A stretch of DNA of 64,000 bases, from NCBI RefSeq assembly GCF_030035675.1, contig NC_084499.1, forward strand, positions 16,440,239 through 16,504,238, in the 5' to 3' direction. Positions within the stretch are counted from its first letter, which is position 1; each line of letters starts with the position of its first letter. Shown here in pieces: positions 43,925 to 55,300 of this stretch. The DNA is from Rhineura floridana (lineage: Eukaryota > Chordata > Lepidosauria > Squamata > Rhineuridae). The notes under the pieces are model-generated. The model did no database searches, had not been told where the DNA came from, and saw only the letters and a program-made list of their open reading frames with translations. The translations under genes were made by a program, and so were the position numbers.

Positions 43925-44880
43925 TTACTGGCTTCCCGATGTCGTGGCATCTGTGCCATCAAGAACTATTTTGTGAATTACTACTGTTAAGTACATAATT
44001 ATCACCATCTGCACTTTTCATTTCCCTCTGACCTCATGGTTTCAATCCTACCCTCCCAAACCGTATGTATATACACCTAACACTCAGGATAATACCGCAC
44101 ACATCTGATGAAGGAGACTGCAGTCTGCAAAAGCTTGTGCCATAATAAATTTGTTGGTCTTCAAGGCGCAGCAAGACTCTCTGTTGTCGCTGCTGCAAAC
44201 GGCTATCACGGCTATCCCTCTGGACAGGACTCCTAGAGCCTCTGAGGCAATCTCATTGCTTCTGCCTCAGGCTCTCTTTTATCTCAGTGCTTTAAACTAG
44301 AGACCAAAGATTTGCTTCATCTTATTACTCTGAATGTGAAGTTCTGTGCCCCTTCTAGGGCCTGTGTGATGTTTGTTTCCCCATCCCCTTCCGGCTTCTT
44401 AGCTCCCCCTACTCCAAGGGCTCTTTGGCCTTCAGTCCTTTATCTCCCCAGATTTCACCCCACAGCCTCTTTTATCCCCAGCTCTTGGGTGAGGTTCCCT
44501 CCTCCTCAGAAAATCCTCAAACCACTTCCCTGACAGCAGCTGCTTTTTTATTTTTTGGAACATTCCATGACTGACCCTTCCCCCTCCGAAGTTAGAATGT
44601 TAGCAAACATTCCAGGCATGCTTTAGGTCCCCTCACCCACACAAAACACTTCAATGGCTGAATACATGGCAGAGTGATTTTTGATGAATTTTCTACAATC
44701 ATAATGACTTCTTTTTTTACAGTCATCCAGTTTCTAGCCACTGGACCCCCCCCCCCTGAATCCTTTTACCATGTAAAATACTAGTGTGGGTCAGAAGACC
44801 TGTTTTTCATCCCAGAATAGTGAAAGTGACAGCTATAAAGGAACTGCCTTATACTGGGCTTGACTGCTGCTCTCTCTCTC
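43925..44880. other. Unassigned, within the possible long 3' UTR
   Basis: No exon recognised. The stretch 44150-44215 (GGTCTTCAAGGCGCAGCAAG...) may be another repeat fragment. Confidence 0.35.
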
Positions 44881-44885
44881 TCTAG

Positions 44886-45125
44886 CCCAGAGATGCGGCT
44901 CTCCAGAGGTTGTTGGGTACAGCTCCCATAATTCCTATTACCTATAGTGGCTGAGGCTGGTGTGAGTTCGAGTCCAGTAACATCTGGAGGGCCATTGGTT
45001 CTCCATCCCTGCTCTAGCCAAATACGTCTACAGTGCAGTGGCGGCTTGTGGCTCCATGTCAGTGGGGCAGTGGAATCCACTCTGGGTTTTAGTCTGAATT
45101 TTCAAGGAGCTGTCCGAGGGTTCAT
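44886..45125. mobile_element. Foldback FB1 and half of FB3
   Basis: FB1 arms TGCGGCTCTCCAGAGGTTGTTGG and ACATCTGGAGGGCCATTGG at 44886-45012. 45038-45125 is one FB3 arm (GTGGCGGCTTGTGGCTCC, GGGTTTTAGTCTGAA). Confidence 0.65.
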
Positions 45126-45217
45126 TCTAAGGTTTTTTTCCCTACCGCACAAGCAGCCAGCACACTGCCCGCCACTGAACTAGTCAAGTAATTTGCCCCA
45201 TATTATACTATTAACAA

Positions 45218-45395
45218 GAGAGCCAGTGTGGTGTGGTGGTTAAGGTGTTGGACTATGACCTGGGAGACCAGGGTTCGAATCCCCATGAAGCTGACTGGGT
45301 GACCTTGGGCCAGTCACTGCCTCTCAGCCTCATGAAAACCCTATTCAGAGGGTTGCCATAAGTCAGAATCGACTTGAGGGCAGTACATTTTTACA
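45218..45395 (+). repeat. SINE family B with Sauria SINE/BovB-type tail
   Basis: Head GTGTGGTGTGGTGGTTAAGG and GGTTCGAATCC, then GCCATAAGTCAGAATCGACTT at the 3' end, the tail shared with the LINE fragment at 23250-23575. Confidence 0.8.
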
Positions 45396-45407
45396 TACTG
45401 TTAGCAG

Positions 45408-45560
45408 GGCTTTTTTTGTGACAGACCTCACCAGTACAGAGCACCTGCACCTCTTTTTTGTTGCCTATGCCAGCCATTTTGTGCAGACACCCACAGTGCT
45501 TTTATCAACATATGGTTACCGGCACCTTGTTTTTTACTGAACAAGTACTGACTCGTAGTA
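45408..45560 (+). mobile_element. Short repeat, probable MITE
   Basis: CAGGGCTTTTTTTGTGACAG start; matches 8755-8885 in reverse. Confidence 0.5.
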
Positions 45561-45764
45561 TAAAATTATGAAGAGTTGAAAGGAACCGGTATTTATCTTC
45601 ATTTTCTGTTTCTTTTCATCTTTCCTCATCTGTTTCTTTTTTAAAACTACCTAGCTCGCCATTAAATCCCAGATGATCAACTGCACAAAAACTTGCTTCA
45701 GTGCTGTACAGATTTTTTTGACGCTGCACAAAACGTGTCTAGCTGCACATTAGAATAAACCTTG

Positions 45765-46322
45765 AGCTGTCCAAAGCACTTTGGACTGCGCCTTGAAAGC
45801 TCGGAGTAAAACCCGGTGAGGATTCCCTTGCCCCATTGACATGGAGCTCCCAGCCACCATTGCCACAATGGTTAGGAGTAAGGAAATATTTCCCAGCATT
45901 GCTAACTGGAGACTCAAGCGACTGAACATCAAGCCTTACAGGTGCTCTTCCACCAAGCTGCAGCTCCTGTGGTAATGGAGGGAAGATTGTCATACATATT
46001 TATTTGGGCAGGGGGAAGAGATATTACCACTGGCTATCTCAGTTTCTGGTCATGTGAGAAACTGGTCAGGTTGCCATCTCCCTTTCTGGCCCTTGCTTCT
46101 GTGCCTTTAAAGGCAGCTTGATCTGCTGACATTCACAGAGAGAGAGGCCTTACGCTGCTGATTTCTCCAGATCAAGCTGGTGTTAAAGCAGGATGGGGCA
46201 ATTCTGGCCCACCAGATGTTGTAGGACTCCAGCTCCCATCATCCCTCAGCTTTGGACATGCTGGCTGGGGCTGATGGGATCTGGAGTCCCGTAACTTCTG
46301 GAGGGCCGGAGGTCTCCCAACC
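45765..46322. mobile_element. FB3 arm and FB1 element
   Basis: 45765-45860 is an inverted FB3 arm (CTTGAAAGCTCGGAGTAAAACC). 46190-46322 is FB1 (GGCCCACCAGATGTTGTAGGA ... AACTTCTGGAGGGCCGG). Between them I see nothing. Confidence 0.55.
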
Positions 46323-46559
46323 CTTGCCCCTCAAGGCATAGGAACAGACCAGGATGTGGGGCTTTCCCCCATGGTCAGTTGCCCATCCTAGTAGCCTGTT
46401 GCTAGGTTGCTTGCACACCAAAAGGGTGGGCTGCAAACGATGTAGCAGTTGACCAGGTAGGCCGCAGCCAGCCCTCCCTAGTGTGTCGCTTAGCAACGGC
46501 GAACAGGAATGAAGCATTTCATTGAGAATGCGACAGTTATGCACCTTTTGCCTTGGCTA

Positions 46560-46900
46560 TGAGGGCAGCCCTTCCTGGGACATCCTTCTTTCCATGTTAC
46601 TTGAAGTTCAAAACTGTGGATAGACATCGGCCATTTTGTCCCAGAGCACATGACTCCTCTCTCTTTCGCTAACCATTCTCGGTTTTATGTCGTTTGTTTT
46701 GGCTGTTGTATGGCTGTGTACATATTGTATTTAGAAATGGCATTCAGATGTGTACATAATAATAATAATAATATATATGGATTTTAACCAGCAGCTCCTC
46801 TGCAATCACACCTTTGCCATGGAGGCTTTTTTGTTTTTTGTTTTTTTTACATTGACAAATGACCAATAAATTCTGTTGGTTTTCTTTTCCTTTTCTGTTT
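46560..46900 (+). terminator. Candidate distal 3' UTR end and poly(A) signal
   Basis: Repeat-free, A/T-rich sequence with TGTACATATTGTATTTAGAA and an AATAAA at 46865-46870, followed by a GT/T-rich stretch (TTGGTTTTCTTTTCC). This is what a true 3' end looks like. If it belongs to the DDR-like gene its 3' UTR is about 6.9 kb with several repeats inside. It could instead end an unseen transcript. Confidence 0.45.
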
Positions 46901-46989
46901 CTGCAATTTGTGTGATTAATTCCCAGCAATTCCCAAGCGGACAACAAGTTGGAAAGCCAACCACGTTGGGTGGCATCCAATGCTAGTCA

Positions 46990-47128
46990 TACTCCGAGCA
47001 TCTCCCGGTAGGGCTGGGAGGGACTCCCTGCCTGAAACCCTGCACAGCTGCTGCCAGTCAGTGCAGACAGCACTGATCTAGATAGACCGGTAGTCTGACT
47101 TGGTATAAGACAGTTTCCTAGGTTCGTA
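46990..47128 (+). repeat. SINE family A, 3' part
   Basis: GCATCTCCCGGTAGGGCTGGG, CTGCTGCCAGTCAGTGCAGAC, GACTTGGTATAAGACAG. Confidence 0.8.
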
Positions 47129-47129
47129 A

Positions 47130-47600
47130 CTTAAGTTCATGAATTTCAGTGGGTTTACTCTGAGCTGGACTTGGGTGAATGCAACCCATTGAATTGGTTT
47201 TCAAGTAGGTCTGCAACATTTAATCCATTGATCCTGTCGTGGAATTTATGACTGGGTTCTTTTTGGAGGAGACTTAAGAATGAAGCCAAAGCCTGGTTTA
47301 AGGTCGTTTATTCAGCCAAGCGCTTAGCTGGAGTAAAGTACAGAACTCAACTAAAATGGTGGTCAGTTACAGACATATACTCCCACATTCGTCATGACCA
47401 TGGCAACAATTTCATCCAATTGTTCTATGCTAAAGTGCTGCAGTGATGCGCTGCCCCCTCTACCAACCATCCTCCTCGATGCATTCCTGCGATATCAGTA
47501 TCCTTGGCACATATTCACTCTATTACAGTAGTGCTATTCACTATTGTCTACGTGACCCCCCCTGCTTACAAGGAATGGCAGTCAGAATTGTTCAGGATCA
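47130..47600. other. Intergenic, unassigned
   Basis: No exon or clear repeat recognised. Confidence 0.35.
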
Positions 47601-47965
47601 ATCAGAATCCTCTTCAGTCCATTAGCAATGGCCAGGGATGATGGGATTTCAGCAACATCTGGAGGGCCACAGGTTCCCCGCATCTGAATGAGATTAATGG
47701 ATTTAAAACTTTTCATCAACTGAACGGGTGCCCACACTGCACATGGCAGGAGTGTGGCAAGTTGTCCCACTTCACATACTATTCTCAGAGATCCCTGTGA
47801 AGAGGGATTGATGGTTAAACCACTCTGGGAATGGTAGCTCTGGGCGGGGGACAGAGGTCTCCAAACAACTCTCAGCACCCTTTGCTAATGACATTTCCCA
47901 GGAGGCTTTAAGACTAAAGTAGTATGAGACTACTTTAAATGCATAGCACAGACGGGGCCTTAGAA
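47600..47965. mobile_element. FB1 and FB2 fragments
   Basis: 47620-47690 is an FB1 arm (AACATCTGGAGGGCCACAGG). 47740-47965 holds FB2 arms (GGTTAAACCACTCTGGGAATG, CCAAACAACTCTCAGCACCC). Confidence 0.55.
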
Positions 47966-47969
47966 AAGG

Positions 47970-49342
47970 CATCCCCCTTGCTCTCTTACATAGGAGAGAA
48001 ATGCCTGTGCAAAGCTGATGCATGCACCCTCTGAAGACAAAGAGACTGAGCCCATGGCTGTAGAACTGTTACATGCAACGAAACAAAAAACCTCATCTAA
48101 TCATCCGACCACAATTTCTTTAACAGCCCTACTTTCGAGTGCTTGTCCCACTGAGTTCAGTGAGGCTTATTTTCAGGTAAGTGTGCATCCTATTGCACAT
48201 CCTCAGGGACTACATTTTTAGCATGTCTCTGTATTGCAAGGAAAGGTCAACTGAAGCCTTTTTGAGGCTCCAGGAGGAAGCGAGATTTCAGTGGGAAGCA
48301 AAGCATCGCACAGTTTTGGAGACGAAGGCAATTAGAACATTCGGATGATCTCAGTGTACAGGGAGGCTCATCTGGGATAAGGCGTTACCGTAACGATTTC
48401 CAGCATTACTCTGATTTCTGTTGCATCTCAGCACTGGGAGTGACTGGATACTTTGGTCACATCCACGCCGATGCAGAGATGTGGCAGAAGAGTTATCTCC
48501 CATGGATGATAAGTGGAAGAGGGGAAAAACCCCAGTAAATCTTGCAGAGATGCAGCAGGCTCCCCCCTCTGAAACTGTGGTACCTCAGGGTCTCACCAAT
48601 CTTTTTCATCATGCATGTGGCGCCCTTTGGGAGGAAGGGTGGGATATAAATTGAATAACGAAACAACAGTTCTTTACACCTCCCAACATTTCACTGACAT
48701 ATATAGGGACACATAAAACTTTTAAGAAGACATCCACAAAAGGCCAAAAATAGGGCCCAGGAGCTGGCATCATCGGGCACCTGCCAAGGCCTATATCCCA
48801 GAAAGGGGCCCCACACAACCTGTCCCTGGAGTCTTTGCTGTTGCTTACCTAGTTACCTGCCTTCTCAAAGCAAAGAACCAGTACATTTCACATGGCCCGA
48901 ATGGAACATGGAGACTCTGCATTTCTTTTTAGTGGCAGTGAAAGTTGTAGTGTGGTGAGATGACGATACTCTGCACATGCTCACATTCACCCCTTCCTGT
49001 TTAATATTACTTCAGACATTCTAGTACTTACTATAAACGTGGACATTGTGATGAGAAAAATTAGGTAGTGCACCTGATGATAAAATAGATACAGGTGGAG
49101 ACAGAGGGTTGCTTGTTTTTGTCCAAGCCCTGGACAGAAAAAGCTTTGTCTGTGAACTGTTCTGCTGGCAAGATGGCTCCTCCTTTGCCTGCATTTCCTC
49201 GTTTGAGCAACAAAGGATGGTTTGGGGCAAAAATTATGCTTAACTTCCTGGTCTGCATGCCTCTGGAAGCGAAGCCCAGAGGAGTGGAGGAAGTGCGAGT
49301 TCTGAACAGCCAGGCCTTGCATGCTAGATAGGCTCCTCTTAG
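47970..49342. other. Region upstream of NOXA1, presumed promoter side
   Basis: Mostly unassigned. A short L2-like tail (GGGAGGAAGGGTGGGATATAAA) lies near 48628-48660. The sequence is not GC-rich and I see no CpG island, so the promoter of the next gene would be of the CpG-poor type. Confidence 0.4.
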
Positions 49343-49354
49343 ATGGAGAGGAAA

Positions 49355-52300
49355 ATGGCTTACCGAGACCTGATCAGGGACTGGAATGAAGGGGTTTTGG
49401 CTCTAGAGAACAGCAGCTGGGAATCTGCCTTAAACATCTTCTGCAGGATTGAAAACCCTCACTCCAAAATTGACTTCAATATTGGCTGCTTGCATCTCGG
49501 AAGGGGAGATCTGGAGCGAGCTCTGGAGGTAAGCCACAGGACCGTTTCACGTATAACAGGTTTAAACCCAGGTTCACCACAGAGTGCGCACACAACATGC
49601 GGCTGGCTGGCTGGGGCTGGTGGCAGTTGTCCAAACTGTCTGGAGGAGACCAGGCTGGCAGAGGCTGGTAGCCCAGCCCTTCTGTGCCACAAAGTTGGGT
49701 CTGTGAGCCTCCATTTTAATTTCCCAGAATGCTCTGGGGTGACACTACACTGGGCTCTCCAGAGCATTGTGGGAAATTTAAATGTCAATCTCCCCAGCCA
49801 CCCTTTGAGTGCTGTCCCTGGCCCCACCAAGAAAGTCATGAATGTAGAGTCCACCCGAGGGCACTTTACCCAGGGACCCCTCGGAGCTACACCTGTTCGT
49901 GTGTTACATTCACATGTTACACTACTATGTATACTAAGGAGGCACCTTCCATCACTGTTTTTATTTATCTTTTTGGTGTCTGCTAAAAACCTTTTCTTTT
50001 CAGCAAGCCTACTCAGGCGTGCAATTTGAACATGCAATGCTAACCTGTGATTTTATTCTGAATCACGGTTTTAAGATTGCTGATTTTATTCATAGTTAAT
50101 TTTTATGTTCCCTTTTTTAAAATGGTTGTTTTCACAGGTATTTTTAATGAAGATTTGAGATAAAAATATTTAGATTTTAATGATTTTTTGGTAGAAAGGC
50201 AGGGTATAAATGCAAAAGAAGCCCAGGCTGGCAGGCAACAAATGGTAAAACAATAAACACAACTTAAAAACAATTCCAACAGAGATACAGATAATAATAA
50301 CATTGTCTTTTGTAAACTGCTTAGAGGTGGTTTTGTTTTTCTTTTGATAATTGAATCAGCAGTATACCTATTTTGTTTAACATATAAATAAATAAATAAA
50401 ATGCAGGTGTACGCTTGAGCATTTAAACTGTGCTTCTAAGGAGTGCAATGCAGGTTTAGAAAGAGAACCAGTGTGGTGCCAAACAGCCTTTTCTAACTTT
50501 TAGGTCCCTAAATATTGCTGGACTACAGTTCCCATTATTTCTGACCATTAGCCATGCTGGCTGCGGCTGATGGGAGTTGTAGTCCAGCAAAAAAAAAAAT
50601 CTGGGACCCAAAGGTAGGGAAAGGCCGGTGTAGTGGTTAGAGTGTCGGACTATGACCTGGGAGACCGGGTTTCAAATTCCCGCTCGGCCATGAAGCTCAC
50701 TGAGTGACCTTGGGCCAGTCACTGTCTCTTAGCCTTACCTACCTCACAGGATTGTTGTGAGGATAACATTGAGGAGGCCACGTTTGTACAGCACCTTGAG
50801 CTCCCTGGAGGAAAGGTAGGATGGAAATGTAACAATAAAATGTGTTGTGGGGAGAGCTGAGGTGGAGAGTGATCCCCTTCATCGCTTCCTGGAAAAGGAA
50901 GAGCTAGGTTACCGTATCAGGAAGAAGCAAGGGTTGAATAAATTTACAATTTCCTGGAATAGATGAGTCGATGCCATCCCTCACATTTCGGACTTACACA
51001 GTGTCAGGCAGGTAGGAATAGAATCTCACCCTCATTTTAAGCCATTATTTAAGAAGCATGTACAGCAGCTAACTGAGAAGAGCTAACTATTGGCTCCTGG
51101 AAAGTCTGCTGTCTTGGGAGAAGGCATTAACAAGGATCTCATTCTCAATCCAGCAGCCAGAAAGGGGGTGGTGTGGCTGTGAAGGGACCCTGCACTTCTG
51201 AATTTGCCACTATACTACTGGGTTAAGCCTCAGTGAAGTACGCTACATTTTACAGAAGGAACGATGACTTAAGAGGTTTCCTCCTAAACACTTTATTCCC
51301 GGGAGGCTTTCTGACCTACTTTGCGATTAGGGCTGGCCTTGCTGTGCAACAGCATGAAGGAATAGCTTAAGGCCACAGATTCTGGAAGAGACATGTCTTC
51401 TGGCTCCTTCTGTGCTATACATTTAAAGCCACAGCATACCACCAGGAGGAGTCATGGCTTCCTCCCCCCCCCACTTCACAGCATCCTGGGAACTGTAGTT
51501 TGCTAAGGGTGCTGAGCGTTGTTAGGGCACACACACACACCAAATTCCTCTCACAGAGCTACAATTCCTGGAGTTTCCTGAGAAGAAGGATGAATTTTTA
51601 AACCTCTCTGGGGCACTCCAGGGTTTGGGAAAGCCTGCTTGAGGCAGGAATACACGTTGCTTCAATGACTTCAAAGTGTGGTTCACTGGTCCTGTTGTGT
51701 TCACCCCCCTCCCATTCATTCTGCTGAAGGGGGGCCCTGACCTCTGCCCGAAGGTCTTAGCCTGATGGGGACAATTCACAAGACCTGAGCCCTGCCAACA
51801 CCATGCAGCTGCATTTCTGATCCTAACTAATGCCGAGGAAGCTACGCTAATGAAGGTTGCCACCTTTGCATTACTGGCTCTGCTCCTCTGCCTGTAAGCA
51901 GCCTGATAGACAGAAATGTAAACAGGTGACAGTTGCTCTCATCCCTCTATCTCTGTGCCAGGAAAAGAGTCTCCTGTTTAATGTGCTGTTAAAAAGCTCA
52001 GGAGCAGGCAAAGTAAACAAAGCAAATCAAGGTGGCTAGCTTAGTGATAATTGGTAGTTTTCTATTTTTCTGCCTTCAGGCATTTGACCAATCTGTTTCC
52101 AAAGACAATTGCTTGGCTGTGGGGTTCTTCCAGAGAGGGTACGTTTACCTGCAACTGGAAAGGTGAGTGCCTTTCATTTGCTAGTGTTGCTCCATGAACC
52201 CCTATACAGCTTAGGACCAGGATACCTGACAGACTGTCTTATCCCTTATATACCCAGTCGATTGCTGCGCTCTGCAGGTGAGGGCCTCCTGCAGGTACCA

Positions 52301-55300
52301 TCTTATCAAGAGGTCCGTTCCGCACAACATAGGAAGTGGGCCTTACCTACCCATTAGAATATCCTCTCATTAAATGTTAGACAGGTGCAGTCTCTGTTGT
52401 GTATTCGGGTCCTACTGAAAGCCTTCCTTTTCCAACAAGCCTTTTTAAAGCAGAGATCTTTCCTAGTCTGCATCTATATTGAAATTGTTTTAAAAAAAAT
52501 TTTTTTTTTTTATTTATATGTCGCCTATCTGGCCGATGGCCGCTCTAGGCGACGTACAATTTAGTTGCAATAAATGCATCATAATAAAATACACATAAAA
52601 TACATATAACAGTAAAACTATGAATAAAGAACAATAACAGTTCAGAGTAAAGGCGATTAGTCCTAAAAAATTAACCCTCCCCAGAAGTCCCAAAGGCCTG
52701 TCTGAAGAGCCAGGTCTTCAAGGCTTTGCGGAATACGTTCAGGGAAGGGGCATGCCGAAGATCGTATGGGAGGGAGTTCCAGAGAGTGGGGGCCGCCACT
52801 GAAAATGCCCTCTCCCTAGTCCCCACCAACCTAGCTGATTTAGTTGGTGGGACCGAGAGAAGGCCCTGAGTGGCTGATCTTGTCGGGCGGCATAATTGGT
52901 GGCGCTGGAGGCGCTCCATCAGGTAAACTGGGCCAGAACCGTGTAGGGATTTAAAGGTTAATACCAACACCTTGAATTGAGCCCGGAAAATAACTGGAAG
53001 CCAGTGTAGATCGAACAACACTGGGGTGATATGTTCCCGGCGGCGACAATTTGTGAGTAGTCGAGCCGCAGCATTTTGTATAAGTTGTAATTTCCGGACC
53101 ATTTTCAAGGGTAACCCCACGTAGAGCGCATTACAGTAGTCTAAACGAGAGGTGACCAGGGCATGTACTACCAGTGGGAGCTGATGAACAGGGAGGTAGG
53201 GTTGCAGCCTACAAATGAGGTGTAATTGATACCAAGCTGCCTGGCTCACTGCCGAAATCTGAGCCTCCATGGACAGCTTGGAATCAAGCACAACCCCAAG
53301 GCTGCGGACCTGGTCCTTTAGGGGCAATCTCACCCCATTGAACATCAGGTCAACATCACCCAACCTTCCCTTGTCTCCCACAAGCAGCACCTCAGTCTTA
53401 TCGGGATTCAACTTCAACCTGTTCCTTCCCATCCATCCACTCACGGATTCCAGGCACTTGGACATGGTCTCCACAGCCAACTCTGGCGAAGATTTAAACG
53501 AGAGATAGAGCTGAGTGTCATCCGCATATTGGTGACACTGCAGCCCAAATCTCCTAATGATTGCCCCCAGCGGCTTCATATAGATATTAAATAGCATGGG
53601 AGAGAGGATAGAGCCCTGTGGCACACCACAATCGAGAGGCCAAGGGTCTGAAACCTCCTCCCCCAATGCTACCTGTTGATGCCTATCGGAGAGAAAGGAA
53701 TGGAACCACCGTAATACAGTGCCTCCTATTCCCAATCCCTCCAGGCGATGTAGAAGGATACTGTGGTCAACAGTATCAAAAGCCGCTGAGAGATCGAGGA
53801 GGACAAGAAAGGTGAATTCTCCCCTATCTAATGCCCTCCTCATATCATCAACCAGAGCGACCAAGGCTGTTTCAGTTCCATGTCCAGTCCTGAAACCCGA
53901 TTGGTATGGATCCAAATAATCCGTTTCATCCAAGTGTGTCGACACAAAAGTTTATTGACACTTTTATTTTTAGATCTTTTCATTGTTTTATCGTTGGCGT
54001 GTTTGCCACTCTGGGCTCCTTTGGACGGAGGGGCGGGATGTAAATTTAATTAATTAATTTGGTGGGGGGGCATCTGCCCTTTGGAAGTGCCTCCCATTTC
54101 CTATCGGACAGGTGCCTACTCTATTGCCTTTTCCTCTTTCAACAAGCTTTCTAAAATCATTGTCTAGGTGGACCTCTGCCTTTGAACTGATTTTAAGTAT
54201 GTGCTGTTGTTTTAAACTGTTTGTATATTTATAATTGTTTTTTTTAATGGCTGTTCTATATGCAGTTGTTTGAACTGCTTTTACATGTGTTCTTATATTG
54301 TAAATCATTTTGGAATATCTCATGGGAATCATTTCATAAATGAATTATTATTATTATTATTATTATTATCTAAAATTTATTCGATGCCTATCTGGCAGGA
54401 CAACCTGTCACTCTAGGCGACATACAAAGGAATAAAAATACAAAAACAACATCAAAATAAAAATCAACAAGTACATAATAAAAATACTGTTCACATAAGA
54501 CCCCAAAAATCAGACCACCCCCTTAGCCACCTAACTGTGGCATATTCATTCATCTGACTGTACAAAAAGCCATGAATGAATAATAAAGGGGACAAGAACT
54601 GAGCTCACCCAAATTTCGTGGGAGCCCACAATTCCCAGAATTCCCTGGGAAGAGGAACGGATGGTTAAACCCACTAGGGGAATTGTAGCTCTGCGAGGGG
54701 AATTGGGGTCTCCAAACAGGTCTCAGCACCCTTCACAAACTACACTTCCTAGGATCCTTTGGGGGAAGCAGCCATGCCTGTTTCAAGCAGTATAATACGG
54801 CTTTAAATGTATAGCGTGGATGTGGCCATCAGTAACATGACTGTTTCCCCATGACAGATATGAAGAAGCCCTGAATGACTGCAGGCTGGCCCTGTTGCAC
54901 CTCAGAACGGGTCCCTTCATCGATTACAAGCAGCTGGGTCTGAAGTTTGTGCTGTATCCCTGGGAGGTACATAGTGGCAGAGAATCATACGATGACTGAG
55001 GAATGGCTCGTCTACCATCAGAGCACATAATGCCAGTTATATGTTTATTGTACGAGTGTTACCATCTCTGTGTACCTGGTAGGGATGGAAAGACCTGTCA
55101 GTTTTGGTTCTCTCCATTTTCCAATCTTAAATTCACTTCTCTACATTTCTTCAGCAATGTGAAATTTTTTCTTAAGAAAAAATCCTCATGAAACTACTCC
55201 CCACTTCAGTGCGAATTTCCCCCAAATAGACACATTTTTGTAGGCAGTTTTGACGCATGTGCCCATTTTTGTAAGCCCTTTCTTGTCACATCATGCATTT

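Larger units (their letters stand above)
52190..54060 (+). repeat. L2-like LINE end, split by another LINE
   Basis: 52190-52480 carries the ORF2 end ([20 protein letters not shown]) and 3' UTR. 53960-54060 carries the tail with GGGCTCCTTTGGACGGAGG and TGTAAATTTAATTAATT. A - strand LINE (52495-53957) sits between. Confidence 0.75.

Noticed and set aside
49343-49345. Upstream in-frame ATG as the NOXA1 start
   Set aside because: Poor context (T at -3) and directly after a stop. The ATG 12 bases later has A at -3 and G at +4 and fits the family's N-terminus.
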